DNA from: Arenibacter hampyeongensis
Lineage (GTDB): Bacteria; Bacteroidota; Bacteroidia; Flavobacteriales; Flavobacteriaceae
Length of the DNA stretch: 64,000 bases
Assembly (NCBI RefSeq): GCF_002909255.1
Contig: NZ_PIOB01000002.1
Coordinates: 741,442-805,441, forward strand
Direction of reading: 5' to 3'
The notes beneath the pieces are model-generated. The model did not search any database, was not told the origin of the DNA, and saw only the letters and a list, made by a program, of their open reading frames with translations. Within the stretch, counting starts at the first letter, position 1. Each line of letters begins with the position of its first letter. A program made the translations under genes and the position numbers. This document shows positions 25,613-35,227 of the stretch, piece by piece.

Positions 25613-27076
25613 CTATTTTTTTACACTGGCCAACAACTCCTTGACCATTTTAAAATCATCAAAATCTTCACGGACACCATTTGTTTCCTGATAGGTTTCA
25701 TGACCTTTGCCAGCAACCAAAATAATATCCTTGGCAGTGGCCAATTGACAGGCCGTTTTAATGGCCTGTTTGCGGTTTACGATTGATAATGTTTTGTTTA
25801 CATTTTGAGGTTCCACACCAGCTTCCATTTCCTCGATAATAACGGTAGGTGATTCCGATCTAGGGTTATCCGAGGTGAAAATGACTTTATTGCTTAATGA
25901 TGATGCGATATGACCCATAACCGGACGCTTAGACTTATCTCTGTCACCACCACACCCCACGACGGTGATGACATTTTCATTTCCAGTCCTCAATGTATTG
26001 ATTGTATCAAGTACATTTTTCAAGGCATCCGGTGTATGGGCATAATCAACAATAGCTGTAATTTTTTCTTTTGATATATAATACTGAAACCTTCCGTCCA
26101 CATTTTCCAATTCACTAAGAAGACGTAGAATTTCCAATTTTTCCAATCCCAATAAATCTGCCGTGGCATATATGGCCAACAAATTATAGGCGTTAAAATC
26201 CCCTATAAGTTTAGACCATACCTCATTGTCATCGATCTTTAACAATTGACCATTAAACTGATTTTCCAATACCTGAGCCCTATAATTGGCATAGGATTTT
26301 AAAGCATAGGTATACTTTTTTGCGTCTGTGTTCTGCAACATCACCAAGCCGTTCTTATCATCTATATTGGTAAGTGCAAACGCTTTTTTCGATAATCTAT
26401 CGAACAAGATTTTCTTGGTATCCCTATATTCTGCAAAAGTTTTATGATAATCCAAATGGTCATGGGATAGATTGGTGAAAATTGCACCTTCAAACACCAA
26501 TCCTTCTGTTCTTTTTTGATGGATTCCGTGTGAACTCACCTCCATAAAGCAATACTCAACACCGGCATTGTTCATCAATTGCAAGTATTTATTTATTGTC
26601 AGGGCATCCGGAGTCGTATGGGTAGTGGCATATTCCTTATTATCTACCATTATTCTTATAGTGGATAATAAACCTACCTTAAAACCAGCTTTCTTAAACA
26701 ACTGATATAATAGGCTGCTAACAGTAGTCTTACCGTTGGTTCCTGTAACCCCCACCAGTCTTAAGTTTTTGGAAGGATTACCGTAAAAGTTGGATGCCAT
26801 TATAGCCAAGGCCTTGTTACCATTGTCCACCTCTACATAGGTTATTTCATTTACCAATTTTTTTGGCAGTTCTTCGCACACAATAGATTTAGCACCAGAA
26901 GCAATGGCCTTATCAATGAACTGATGACCATCGGCAACAACTCCTTTTATAGCCACAAAAACATCATTCTTTCCAACCTTTCTGGAATCGAAACAAATAC
27001 TACCCACCTTTATGGAGGTTGAACCACTTACCGCAGTAAGGCTAACACCGTACAATATGTCCTTTAGTGTCATCAT
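25613..27076 (-). CDS. murE: UDP-MurNAc-tripeptide synthetase MurE (meso-DAP type)
   Basis: 487 residues. ATP loop GTNGKTTV at 112-119. The motif DNPR in FTSDNPRSESP marks enzymes that add meso-diaminopimelate, so the cell wall here should be DAP-type. The start overlaps the ftsI stop codon (ATGATG), giving coupled translation; either Met 1 or Met 2 may be used. Confidence 0.96.
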   Translation of the reverse strand: MMTLKDILYGVSLTAVSGSTSIKVGSICFDSRKVGKNDVFVAIKGVVADGHQFIDKAIASGAKSIVCEELPKKLVNEITYVEVDNGNKALAIMASNFYGNPSKNLRLVGVTGTNGKTTVSSLLYQLFKKAGFKVGLLSTIRIMVDNKEYATTHTTPDALTINKYLQLMNNAGVEYCFMEVSSHGIHQKRTEGLVFEGAIFTNLSHDHLDYHKTFAEYRDTKKILFDRLSKKAFALTNIDDKNGLVMLQNTDAKKYTYALKSYANYRAQVLENQFNGQLLKIDDNEVWSKLIGDFNAYNLLAIYATADLLGLEKLEILRLLSELENVDGRFQYYISKEKITAIVDYAHTPDALKNVLDTINTLRTGNENVITVVGCGGDRDKSKRPVMGHIASSLSNKVIFTSDNPRSESPTVIIEEMEAGVEPQNVNKTLSIVNRKQAIKTACQLATAKDIILVAGKGHETYQETNGVREDFDDFKMVKELLASVKK

Positions 27077-29079
27077 GATAGTTCCAATACTATTTTGTTA
27101 ACCTTTTTTAGATCCGTTCCCTTAGCAATAGATTGCTTCTTGACCTTTCCATTTCCTTTTACCTCTACTTCTATCCCCAAATTTTCAAGAATAGAAACCG
27201 CATCCATTCCGCTCATACCTTCTACATTGGGCACTTCATTGTAATTCTTATTGGAGGCGGCAAAATATCTTTGAAATTCCTCGTCCAATTTCTTTGTCTC
27301 GGCATCATGAACATCAACTTCATCCACCAAAGGGGAACTTGCATAAATTTTTTGTGCAACGGATTTGAAAACGGGACCTGAAACATCCGCACCATAGTAA
27401 CCAACACTTTTATCGGGCTCATGAATTACCACGATACAAGAATATTTTGGATCGTCCGCGGGAAAGTAACCAGCGAAAGTAGAGATGTATTTCATTACCT
27501 CAGGATCTTTGGAAACATAATTTTTCTGTGTGGTTCCGGTTTTACCGGCCATTGAAAAATTAGGCGAATAAAGCCCATGACCGGTGCCGTGTTTTTTCTC
27601 CACAACATTTTTAAGCAATTGCTGCACCTTGTGAGCTGTTTCCTTTGAGCAAATGGAAGGGTTAATGACCTCCTTATCAAATTTGAGAATAGTCTTATCC
27701 CATTCCTTTACCTCTTTTATAAGTCTAGGCTTTAACATCTCACCATCGTTGGCAATGGCATTATAAAATGTTAAGGTCTGCAATGGCGTTAAGGAAACCT
27801 CATAGCCATGGGACATCCACGCCAAGGAAACACCGGACCAACCCTTATCACCTGGATATCGAATTACAGGAGTTCCCTCTCCTTTTACCGGCAAACCCAA
27901 TTCCCTATGAAGGTTCATATTCATTAGGCGGTTTACATATTTTTCTGGATTTTCCTTATAATTATTATTTATAATTTTAGCAAAAGCGGTATTTGATGAG
28001 ACCTCAAATGCCTTAGCAGCCGTTATTTTACCATAACCTCCGTGTTTGGAATCCCTAACGGTCCTATTATAAACTTTAAATGTGCCTTTTTCAGTATCTA
28101 TAACCGTATTGGTATCGATTACCTTATCCTCCAAGGCCACGACCATGGACATTAGCTTAAAAGTAGACCCAGGCTCATGCGACTCGCCAATGGCATAATT
28201 TAATCGCTCATAATACTTACCATCAGTGGTTCTTCCCAAATTGGAAATAGCTTTGACCTCCCCGGTCTTGGTTTCCATAACAATTACACAACCGTGTTCC
28301 GCATTATATTTTTCCAATTGCCGCAATAAAGCATGATGGGCAATATCCTGTATGTTGATATCTATTGTGGAAACAACATCATAGCCATCTTGTGGCTCCA
28401 CAATATTATCCCAGCCAATTGGCTTCCATTGTCCTTTTGCAATTTTTTGCTTTAACCTCTTGCCCTCTATGCCCCTTAAATAATTTCCGAAAGCTCCTTC
28501 AAGTCCAACTCTGGTGCGGTATCCATTCTCATCGACCCTTTCATAGCCTACACTCCGCTCTGCGATTTTACCCAAGGGATGCTCACGAACAATTTTTTGC
28601 TCAATGATCAATCCTCCCTTATATGGACCTTTATTAAAGAGTGGAAATTGCTTTACCGCTATATAATCCGAATAGTCCAAATCCCTTGCCACCAATGCGT
28701 ATCTGTTCTTGTTTACTTTCGCTTTTCTCAGCAACTGCTGATAATAGGAAGTAGACTTTCCGAATAATTTTGCCAAAGCATCGGACAAGGGCTTTACATT
28801 TTCCTCAAAATCTTTCTTTCCTACAGTTTCAGCATCAAAACGTATGGTATATCGTGAAACTGAAGTTGCCAGCAAACTGCCGTCATCAGAATAGAGATTA
28901 CCTCTTTTGGGAGCTATGGTGAACATTTTCTCTGTACGATCCATGGCAAGCTTCCTGTACTTATCCCCTTCCACCATCTGGATACTGACCAATTTAACCA
29001 AAACAGCCATTGCGAACAGGAATAAAAATCCCGCCACAATGTATAACCTAGTCAATATGTTTTTTTCTGTTACAGGCAC
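27073..29079 (-). CDS. ftsI: Division transpeptidase FtsI (PBP3) with PASTA domain
   Basis: 668 residues. One membrane helix (about 9-33), a class B dimerisation domain, then the transpeptidase domain with Ser305-x-x-Lys308 (EPGSTFK), SSN at 361-363 and KTG at 513-515. A single PASTA domain occupies about residues 612-668, unlike proteobacterial FtsI but usual for Bacteroidetes. It cross-links septal peptidoglycan together with FtsW. The first codon overlaps the ftsL stop by 1 bp. Confidence 0.96.
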   Translation of the reverse strand: MPVTEKNILTRLYIVAGFLFLFAMAVLVKLVSIQMVEGDKYRKLAMDRTEKMFTIAPKRGNLYSDDGSLLATSVSRYTIRFDAETVGKKDFEENVKPLSDALAKLFGKSTSYYQQLLRKAKVNKNRYALVARDLDYSDYIAVKQFPLFNKGPYKGGLIIEQKIVREHPLGKIAERSVGYERVDENGYRTRVGLEGAFGNYLRGIEGKRLKQKIAKGQWKPIGWDNIVEPQDGYDVVSTIDINIQDIAHHALLRQLEKYNAEHGCVIVMETKTGEVKAISNLGRTTDGKYYERLNYAIGESHEPGSTFKLMSMVVALEDKVIDTNTVIDTEKGTFKVYNRTVRDSKHGGYGKITAAKAFEVSSNTAFAKIINNNYKENPEKYVNRLMNMNLHRELGLPVKGEGTPVIRYPGDKGWSGVSLAWMSHGYEVSLTPLQTLTFYNAIANDGEMLKPRLIKEVKEWDKTILKFDKEVINPSICSKETAHKVQQLLKNVVEKKHGTGHGLYSPNFSMAGKTGTTQKNYVSKDPEVMKYISTFAGYFPADDPKYSCIVVIHEPDKSVGYYGADVSGPVFKSVAQKIYASSPLVDEVDVHDAETKKLDEEFQRYFAASNKNYNEVPNVEGMSGMDAVSILENLGIEVEVKGNGKVKKQSIAKGTDLKKVNKIVLELS

Positions 29080-29405
29080 TATTCTTCTGTTTCTGTTTTG
29101 ACTTTTATTTTTTTAGGAGGAGTCTCCGATGGAAACAAGGCATCCGGCTCCAACAATCGCAATACTGTGGATTCCAACTTTAGCTCTTGCATATCCGAAC
29201 GAACATCCACAAACTCACTTCTCAGCTCCTTAACCTGCTCATCAAGAGCGGCGATTTTATGAACTTTTCCATCGGCACTGTGAGAACTGGCAATCATTAC
29301 AGTTGCCAAGAAAGAAATATAAATGATGAACATCCAGTTTTTTGGAGCACCTCCGCTCACCAAAAACTTTCCTTTTAATATGTCCAATATTCCTTTTCTC
29401 ATCAC
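29079..29405 (-). CDS. ftsL: FtsL-like division protein
   Basis: 108 residues: a cytoplasmic N-tail, one membrane helix at about 24-42 (WMFIIYISFLATVMIA), then a coiled-coil stretch (50-82) and a Lys/Glu tail. Size, topology and position between rsmH and ftsI identify it as the Bacteroidetes FtsL equivalent, though sequence conservation in this family is low. It would join FtsQ and a DivIC-like partner in the divisome. Confidence 0.85.
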   Translation of the reverse strand: MMRKGILDILKGKFLVSGGAPKNWMFIIYISFLATVMIASSHSADGKVHKIAALDEQVKELRSEFVDVRSDMQELKLESTVLRLLEPDALFPSETPPKKIKVKTETEE

Positions 29406-29433
29406 TTAAAAATTATTCACCTATACCTTATAT

Positions 29434-29462
29434 TATAAACACCCTTAAGAGGGTAGTTTATA
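29434..29462. repeat. Palindrome between rsmH and ftsL
   Basis: TATAAAC (29434-29440) and GTTTATA (29456-29462), with CCCT/AGGG nested inside, form an imperfect hairpin in the 71-bp gap after rsmH. It has no T tract, so it may be an RNA-processing or partial termination site within the operon. Confidence 0.5.
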
Positions 29463-29476
29463 ATTTTCATTTAAAT

Positions 29477-30376
29477 TCAAACTCGTTCTGCTATCCGAAG
29501 CTTAGCGCTTCTCGCCCTATTATTGATCTTTATTTCCTCTCTTGACGGAACCACCAATCCTCCAACCTTTTTAAGAGGAACCTCTATGTTCCCGTAAAAA
29601 TCCTTTTCTGGCTCCCCTTCAAACTGGCCTGCCCTAATAAATCTTTTTACCAGCCTGTCTTCCAGAGAATGATAGCTTATAACACTCAACCTGCCCCCAT
29701 CATTCAATAATTCCGGCACCTGCAACAAAAACTCCTTTATCACCTGTATTTCCTGGTTTACTTCTATCCTTATGGCCTGGTATATTTGAGCCAGTATTTT
29801 ATGCTCCCTATGTTTTGGCAAATATTGCCCCAATACCTCCTTTAATTGATCTGTGGTTTTTATTGGACTTTCCCCTCTCTGGTCTATTATGGTCTTTGCC
29901 ATTGCATTTGCATTTCGCAAGTCACCATACTGAAAAAGAACCCTTCTCAACTCGTCAAACTCGTATACATTCACCACATCAAAAGCCGATATCTGGTTTT
30001 TCTTGCTCATTCGCATATCCAAATCAGCATCAAAACGAGTTGAAAAACCTCGCTCCGCTTGATCAAATTGATGGGATGATACCCCAAAATCGGCCAAAAT
30101 CCCATCCACTTTCTTTACACCATAGAACTTCAAAAACTGCTTTATATACCTGAAGTTTTCATTGATCAACTGAAATCTCCCATCGTCAATGGCATTTTGC
30201 AATGCATCCTCATCCTGATCAAAAGCCACCAGCCTTCCTTCCTCTCCCAGTCTTTTCAATATTTCCCTAGAATGTCCGCCACCTCCAAAAGTCACATCTA
30301 CATAAACACCATTAGGCTTAATATCCAGTCCATCAACGGACTCTTTCAACAATACCGGGTTATGATAAGTCATCAT
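29477..30376 (-). CDS. rsmH: 16S rRNA (cytosine-1402-N4)-methyltransferase RsmH
   Basis: 299 residues. PVLLKESVDGL near the start, the SAM loop TFGGGGHSREIL (about 29-40), ILADFGVSSHQFDQAERGFS, and near the end SYHSLEDRLVKRF are hallmark blocks. It methylates C1402 in the 16S decoding centre. The start overlaps the end of mraZ by 17 bp, as often found. Confidence 0.96.
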   Translation of the reverse strand: MMTYHNPVLLKESVDGLDIKPNGVYVDVTFGGGGHSREILKRLGEEGRLVAFDQDEDALQNAIDDGRFQLINENFRYIKQFLKFYGVKKVDGILADFGVSSHQFDQAERGFSTRFDADLDMRMSKKNQISAFDVVNVYEFDELRRVLFQYGDLRNANAMAKTIIDQRGESPIKTTDQLKEVLGQYLPKHREHKILAQIYQAIRIEVNQEIQVIKEFLLQVPELLNDGGRLSVISYHSLEDRLVKRFIRAGQFEGEPEKDFYGNIEVPLKKVGGLVVPSREEIKINNRARSAKLRIAERV

Positions 30377-30824
30377 CGTCGTCCCCCATTACCTCTTCAG
30401 CCAGACTTGCAAAGTCCTCGGCAGTTTCCTCCAATACCTTTTCATAATTATCCTTATCCCAGATTTCAACAATGTTGATTGCCGAGCTCAATACCACTTC
30501 TTTCGCGATTCCTGCCACATCCACCAAATTTTTTGGAATCAGCAACCTACCGGTGGCATCTATTTCCACCACTTTTACTCCAGCAGAAAATCTTCTTATG
30601 AAATCGTTGTTCTTTTTCTTAAATCGGTTCTTTTTATTCATTTTCTGCATCAACAAATTCCACTCTGCCATGGGATACAGTTCTAAACAAGGTTGAAAAA
30701 CCGAACGCTTTACGACAAAACCTTCATTAATTACGGGTGCCATTTGATTTTTAAGCGCCACAGGAAGCATTACCCTTCCCTTAGAATCGGCCTTACAATC
30801 ATATGTTCCAATGAAACTTATCAC
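30360..30824 (-). CDS. mraZ: Transcriptional regulator MraZ
   Basis: 154 residues with two AbrB-like swapped-hairpin repeats: MISFIGTYDCKADSKGRVML at the start, then VVEIDATGRLLIPKNLV in the second half. MraZ binds short direct repeats upstream of its own gene and represses the dcw operon. The expected operator is visible at 30873-30898. First gene of the cluster. Confidence 0.95.
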   Translation of the reverse strand: MISFIGTYDCKADSKGRVMLPVALKNQMAPVINEGFVVKRSVFQPCLELYPMAEWNLLMQKMNKKNRFKKKNNDFIRRFSAGVKVVEIDATGRLLIPKNLVDVAGIAKEVVLSSAINIVEIWDKDNYEKVLEETAEDFASLAEEVMGDDDDDLS

Positions 30825-30854
30825 TTAAAGTAGCTGGTTTTTAATTTAATAACT

Positions 30855-30862
30855 CAAATATA
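30855..30862 (-). promoter_or_regulatory. Probable -7 box of the mraZ/dcw promoter
   Basis: On the - strand this reads TATATTTG, a full match to TAnnTTTG, 31 bp before the mraZ start codon. TTG triplets lie 15 and 25 bp upstream of it, within the MraZ-like boxes; neither has ideal spacing. Confidence 0.6.
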
Positions 30863-30872
30863 TAGAAATTAT

Positions 30873-30898
30873 TACCACAATTTACCACAAAATACCAC
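30873..30898 (-). promoter_or_regulatory. Triple GTGGTA repeat: likely MraZ operator
   Basis: On the - strand GTGGTA occurs three times (30898-30893, 30888-30883, 30878-30873) at an exact 10-bp period, i.e. once per helical turn. Escherichia coli MraZ binds three TGGGN boxes with the same 10-bp spacing. The boxes end 10 bp upstream of the -7 element, so binding would block RNA polymerase. Confidence 0.75.
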
Positions 30899-31036
30899 TT
30901 TGTTAATAAAATGCATACTTTATCGACAAACGACACCAAAAATGTCCCTTAAAAAAATCTTTGGAACTAATCCAGAAAAATTCTTTCAACAAAAAAATTG
31001 TCATTATTTATTGCCATTCCAAAAACTTGGCTATAC

Positions 31037-31064
31037 TTGTATAACAATGAATTGCCTATATTTG
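31037..31064 (+). promoter_or_regulatory. Promoter of the alpha/beta hydrolase gene
   Basis: TTG at 31037-31039, 17 bp spacer, TATATTTG at 31057-31064, matching the Bacteroidetes TTG-N17-23-TAnnTTTG pattern. It ends 25 bp before ATG 31090. Confidence 0.55.
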
Positions 31065-31089
31065 TCAACTAAGACCAGAAGCATCCTTA

Positions 31090-31854
31090 ATGGAAAAAAA
31101 GATAATTAAAGAGGGAAAATACCGCTACATTGAAATGGGTGAAGGAAGACCTATTATAATATTGCACGGCCTCATGGGCGGATTGAGCAATTTCCACGGG
31201 GTTATGAATCACTTCCCTCCTAAGGGCTACAAGGTATTGGTTCCCGAGCTTCCAATTTACGACATGCCATTGCTTAAGACCAATGTGAAGAGCTTTGCCA
31301 AATTTTTGGAACGGTTTATAGAACATAAAGAACTAAAAGATGTAATACTTCTAGGTAATTCCTTGGGAGGACATATTGGTCTGCTTCATACCAAACTATA
31401 CCCAAAAATGGTTAAGGCCTTAGTAATCACAGGCAGTTCTGGCCTATACGAAAGTGCTATGGGTGACGGTTATCCCAAGCGAGGCGATTATGAATTTATC
31501 AAGAAAAAAGCGCAGGATGTGTTTTATGATCCGGAAATAGCGACCAAAGAAATTGTAGATGAAGTTTTTGCCACCGTTAATGACCGAATTAAATTGGTAA
31601 AAACCCTATCCATTGCAAAAAGTGCCATAAGACACAACATGTCCAAGGATTTACCGCATATGTTGACCCCAACCTGTATTATATGGGGCAAAAACGATAG
31701 TGTTACGCCGCCAAATGTGGCCGAAGAATTTCATTCACTTCTCCCTGATTCCGATTTATTTTGGATCGATAAGTGCGGGCATGCCCCAATGATGGAACAT
31801 CCCCTGGAATTCAACACCTTACTTGACGCTTGGCTGGAGAAGCGAAATCTATAA
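31090..31854 (+). CDS. Alpha/beta-fold hydrolase
   Basis: 254 residues. The fold is clear: oxyanion region ILHGLMGG (24-31), nucleophile elbow GNSLGG with Ser91, acid in WGKNDSVTPP, and catalytic His in KCGHAPMMEHP. No signal peptide, so cytoplasmic. The substrate cannot be told. It lies divergently from mraZ and 38 bp before engB, an order kept in many Flavobacteriaceae. Confidence 0.88.
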   Translation: MEKKIIKEGKYRYIEMGEGRPIIILHGLMGGLSNFHGVMNHFPPKGYKVLVPELPIYDMPLLKTNVKSFAKFLERFIEHKELKDVILLGNSLGGHIGLLHTKLYPKMVKALVITGSSGLYESAMGDGYPKRGDYEFIKKKAQDVFYDPEIATKEIVDEVFATVNDRIKLVKTLSIAKSAIRHNMSKDLPHMLTPTCIIWGKNDSVTPPNVAEEFHSLLPDSDLFWIDKCGHAPMMEHPLEFNTLLDAWLEKRNL

Positions 31855-31892
31855 GCTGGAGTCAAGACTAATAATACTTTAACAACAAACAA

Positions 31893-32507
31893 ATGAAAAT
31901 AAAGTCGGCCGACTTTGTCATGAGCAATTCCAATGTAATAAATTGCCCAAAGGACCATTTGCCGGAATATGCCTTTATAGGTCGTTCCAATGTGGGAAAA
32001 TCTTCCTTGATCAATATGCTTACCCAAAGAAAAGGCTTGGCCAAAACATCTGGCCGCCCCGGAAAGACTCAACTCATAAATCATTTTAGAATAAATGATA
32101 ATTGGTTTTTGGTTGATTTACCTGGTTATGGGTATGCCCGTGTATCCAAAAAAGACAAAAAAACCTTTCAAAAATATATTACCGACTACTTTATTGAGCG
32201 TCAGCAATTGGTATGTGCCTTTGTTTTGATCGATATTAGACATGAACCCCAAAAAGTGGATCTGGAATTTTTGGAATGGATGGGGGAAAACCAGATTCCG
32301 TTTTGCATGATTTTCACCAAAGCGGATAAATTGAAGCCAAAAGCAATAGAAAACCACGTTAACGAATACATCAATCAACTATTGGAAGGGGTCTGGGAAG
32401 AAGCACCAAAATATTTTGTCACATCCTCCACCAACGGAATGGGGCAAGAAGAATTACTAGGTTATATTGATGAATTAAATACTAATTTTTTCAAAGAAGT
32501 CCGCTAG
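31893..32507 (+). CDS. engB: Ribosome biogenesis GTPase EngB/YihA
   Basis: 204 residues. G1 GRSNVGKSSLIN, G2 region SGRPGKTQ, G3 DLPGYG, G4 TKADKLKP and G5 TSSTNGMG are all present. EngB assists 50S subunit assembly and cell division. ATG 31893 follows an A-rich leader; it is probably co-transcribed with the hydrolase upstream. Confidence 0.96.
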   Translation: MKIKSADFVMSNSNVINCPKDHLPEYAFIGRSNVGKSSLINMLTQRKGLAKTSGRPGKTQLINHFRINDNWFLVDLPGYGYARVSKKDKKTFQKYITDYFIERQQLVCAFVLIDIRHEPQKVDLEFLEWMGENQIPFCMIFTKADKLKPKAIENHVNEYINQLLEGVWEEAPKYFVTSSTNGMGQEELLGYIDELNTNFFKEVR

Positions 32508-32520
32508 GACTTTCTTCAAT

Positions 32521-32913
32521 TCATCTACAGTTTTTTTGGGTATATTTTTCCTGAACTACCAATATTAAGCCGTCCAGATTCTTTATGGAATTTACCTCTT
32601 CTTTATTGAGAAACCCTGTCAGTCTGCCATTATTTAAGACAAACACCCTTGGAAAGTCTGTGGTAGTATAATTTTCGTTTGGGTATCTTTCTATAAACTC
32701 ATCCAAATGAAGAAATTGCATCTCCAAATCGAATTGCCGCCTAAATTCTTTCCATTTTTTATTTTCAGAAAAAACACCATAGGTTAAAGCACATAAATTA
32801 CAATCGTAAGAGCCAGGACTTAAAATTTTGTGAGCACTATCCAGTAACGCATTACCTAAGCCAGATTTGGCATTATATACAAAAACAAGTCGTTCCTCAG
32901 TAGTACCATCCAT
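32521..32913 (-). CDS. Small conserved protein with a CxxC motif, function unknown
   Basis: 130 residues. No signal peptide or membrane helix. YDCNLCALTYG (Cys38, Cys41) and the later DFPRVFVLNNGRL stretch give a loose thioredoxin-like impression, but the usual W-C-x-x-C context is missing. It is convergent with engB (13 bp between stop codons) and 104 bp downstream of gldC on the same strand. Alternative starts within the first residues are possible. I do not assign a function. Confidence 0.6.
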   Translation of the reverse strand: MDGTTEERLVFVYNAKSGLGNALLDSAHKILSPGSYDCNLCALTYGVFSENKKWKEFRRQFDLEMQFLHLDEFIERYPNENYTTTDFPRVFVLNNGRLTGFLNKEEVNSIKNLDGLILVVQEKYTQKNCR

Positions 32914-33017
32914 AACAATAAGCTAAAAATTCTTAATATTAACTTTGTCGGTAAGCAATGACAATACTAACGGAAGTTCAAAGAGCAAGTCGAATTGTAC
33001 ATTAACCTCAATGGCAA

Positions 33018-33353
33018 CTATTTTTTCAATTCAAGCTTTTCGGCAAAATAATCACAAAAATCTTTCATGGTTGCGGTCATTTTTTCATCTTGTGTAGCCT
33101 TCATAAAGGTATCAGACAAAGAAACCAGGGTTTGATGAAAGAAAATTTTCATCTCATCCACAGGCATATCCTTGGTCCACAAATCAATTTTTAGGGATTC
33201 TTGGTTCTTACTATCCCAAACGGACAATAACATGGCCTTGGCTTTTTCATTATCAATGCCACCATCTTGGGCTGACCATGTCAATTCCTCAGGGACCCTA
33301 TTTTCATCCAATCCAACTTTTAACGTAATTTCCGATGTATGTAGTTTTGCCAT
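33018..33353 (-). CDS. gldC: Gliding motility protein GldC
   Basis: 111 residues beginning MAKLHTSEITLKVGLDENRV, with WSAQDGGIDNEKAKAML, matching GldC of Flavobacterium. GldC is a small cytoplasmic protein that supports gliding; its precise role is unclear. It follows gldB by 26 bp on the same strand, the usual pair. Confidence 0.93.
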   Translation of the reverse strand: MAKLHTSEITLKVGLDENRVPEELTWSAQDGGIDNEKAKAMLLSVWDSKNQESLKIDLWTKDMPVDEMKIFFHQTLVSLSDTFMKATQDEKMTATMKDFCDYFAEKLELKK

Positions 33354-33379
33354 TATTTTTTTTTGATATGTTTGATCTT

Positions 33380-34345
33380 CTACAGTTTTCTTGGTTTATA
33401 TCCTGATCTTTTGAACAATTCTTCCTCAGGCAAGGTCAGCATCTCCTGTAAAGTGATCTTATTATTATCCATGAATGCATTTACTATTTGCCAACCTAAA
33501 TACCTCCCAATTTTACCAGGTGACTCGTTATCAAGTTCCAATTCAAATTTTGAAAAAGGAGCGGGATCCAAAAATCGTGGCCCCAATTTACTATTGGTGC
33601 TATACAATAATTCGCGCTCAATAAAATAACGCCAAATCTGTTCCTCGTTGGCATTTGCCCAATCCATTTCATCCGGGGTATAACCCAATGTAACGGCATC
33701 GGTATTTTGAGGCATAAGTTTTTCCATTAAATACAGCTCTTTACCATAATAAATAAGCTGTGACAAGAAAGTACGGTCCCGCGGTGTGGGCACCACCGTT
33801 TTGGCAAACGCACTGGCCACATCACGGATCATATATTTCTCCTCTAAATCATTGGCTATGTATTTGGAAATGCCCTGATAAAACCTGTGGGATGTCCCTA
33901 AATAATTGTCAAGACCAATAAGCAGTAAACTATCCGTTAAGATAATTCTATTGTTATAATCCACATCCGAAGTCACCGTAACCAACTTTGGAACCTTATA
34001 GTTTGGAAAATAATACTTTACATACTTGAACAACAGCTCAAGTTCTTCCTGTTCCCTATCAAACCCTGGGAAGGATTTTCCTACTTCGTCAAGTACCTCT
34101 ATCTGCACAGTATCCTTTAATTTGGCAATCCAAATGCTATCCGAATAATTGACGGGAAAAAGATAGGGGTAGGCTTTTTTCAATAAAGGAATGTCCTCAG
34201 GCTGTGCTTTAGCAAAATCCCTATCGAACCTTAATACCTCTAAATCTACATTTATTTTCGCGACCTCATCGGCCACTTTATCGCTACTCTCACAACTGCA
34301 AAAAATAATTATTGGAAGAAAAATGAGGAATATGGCCTTTCGCAT
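33380..34345 (-). CDS. gldB: Gliding motility lipoprotein GldB
   Basis: 321 residues. A lipoprotein signal ends in IFCSC, then LEVLRFDRDFA, PELFPVNY-like and DNYLGTSHRFY blocks of the GldB family follow. GldB is an essential lipoprotein of the gliding/type IX secretion machinery in Flavobacterium. It is divergent from nadE and precedes gldC. Confidence 0.92.
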   Translation of the reverse strand: MRKAIFLIFLPIIIFCSCESSDKVADEVAKINVDLEVLRFDRDFAKAQPEDIPLLKKAYPYLFPVNYSDSIWIAKLKDTVQIEVLDEVGKSFPGFDREQEELELLFKYVKYYFPNYKVPKLVTVTSDVDYNNRIILTDSLLLIGLDNYLGTSHRFYQGISKYIANDLEEKYMIRDVASAFAKTVVPTPRDRTFLSQLIYYGKELYLMEKLMPQNTDAVTLGYTPDEMDWANANEEQIWRYFIERELLYSTNSKLGPRFLDPAPFSKFELELDNESPGKIGRYLGWQIVNAFMDNNKITLQEMLTLPEEELFKRSGYKPRKL

Positions 34346-34438
34346 GCTAAAGTAATTCGGTTAATGTTTTAAGTTTTAAATTCTAGGCTTTATTTTTACC
34401 ATGCAAAGTTAAGTTTTTAAACCTTATAAATTGTTCAG

Positions 34439-35227
34439 ATGCAGACCGAAAAAGTAATAGACCACATTGTAACCTGGTTACGCGATTATGCCAAAAAAGC
34501 AAATATGAAAGGATTTACAATAGGAATTTCGGGAGGTATAGATTCCGCGGTAACCTCAACCTTATGCGCCAAGACGGGTCTACGACTTTTATGTCTTGAA
34601 ATGCCCATACATCAGGCAGACAACCAAGTCATCCGGGCATCCAACCATATTGACTGGCTAAAAGAAAATTACCCAAATGTTGACAGGAAACTTGTAAACC
34701 TTACACCTACTTTCGACAGTTTGGTAGATGCTTTGCCAGATGTTGAAAAGGAGGAGGATAGATTTATGTCCTTGGCGAACACTAGAGCAAGGTTAAGAAT
34801 GACCACCTTATATTACTTTGCGGCATTGGACAAAATATTGGTAGCAGGAACCGGCAATAAGGTGGAAGATTTTGGCGTAGGGTTCTATACCAAATATGGG
34901 GATGGTGGCGTGGACTTAAGTCCTATTGCCGATTTATTAAAAACCGAAGTATATGAAATTGCCAAAGTCCTGGGGATTAACGAAGATATCATTAAGGCGG
35001 CACCTACCGATGGATTATGGGGCGATGACAGAACTGACGAGGACCAAATAGGAGCATCCTATCCAGAATTGGAATGGGCCATGCAAATGCAGGAAGAAGG
35101 AAGAGTGGATACGGATTTTTCTGATAGACAAAAAGAGGTTTTTCAGATATACCAAAGATTTAACCGCGCCAACAAACATAAAATGATTCCTATTCCTGTT
35201 TGTGAAATTCCAAATTCGTTAAAATGA
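34439..35227 (+). CDS. nadE: NH3-dependent NAD+ synthetase NadE
   Basis: 262 residues. The ATP-pyrophosphatase loop GISGGIDSAV (29-38), RARLRMTTLYYFA, GTGNKVEDFGVGFYTKYGDGGVD and PTDGLWGDDRTDEDQIG identify NadE. There is no glutaminase domain, so ammonia is the direct nitrogen donor. It catalyses the last step of NAD+ synthesis in the cytoplasm. Divergent from gldB. Confidence 0.96.
   Translation: MQTEKVIDHIVTWLRDYAKKANMKGFTIGISGGIDSAVTSTLCAKTGLRLLCLEMPIHQADNQVIRASNHIDWLKENYPNVDRKLVNLTPTFDSLVDALPDVEKEEDRFMSLANTRARLRMTTLYYFAALDKILVAGTGNKVEDFGVGFYTKYGDGGVDLSPIADLLKTEVYEIAKVLGINEDIIKAAPTDGLWGDDRTDEDQIGASYPELEWAMQMQEEGRVDTDFSDRQKEVFQIYQRFNRANKHKMIPIPVCEIPNSLK

Noticed and set aside
32497..32512. 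Short stem AAGTCC/GGACTT at the end of engB as a terminator
   Set aside because: Only 6 bp, overlaps the stop codon and lacks a T tract; too weak to list.
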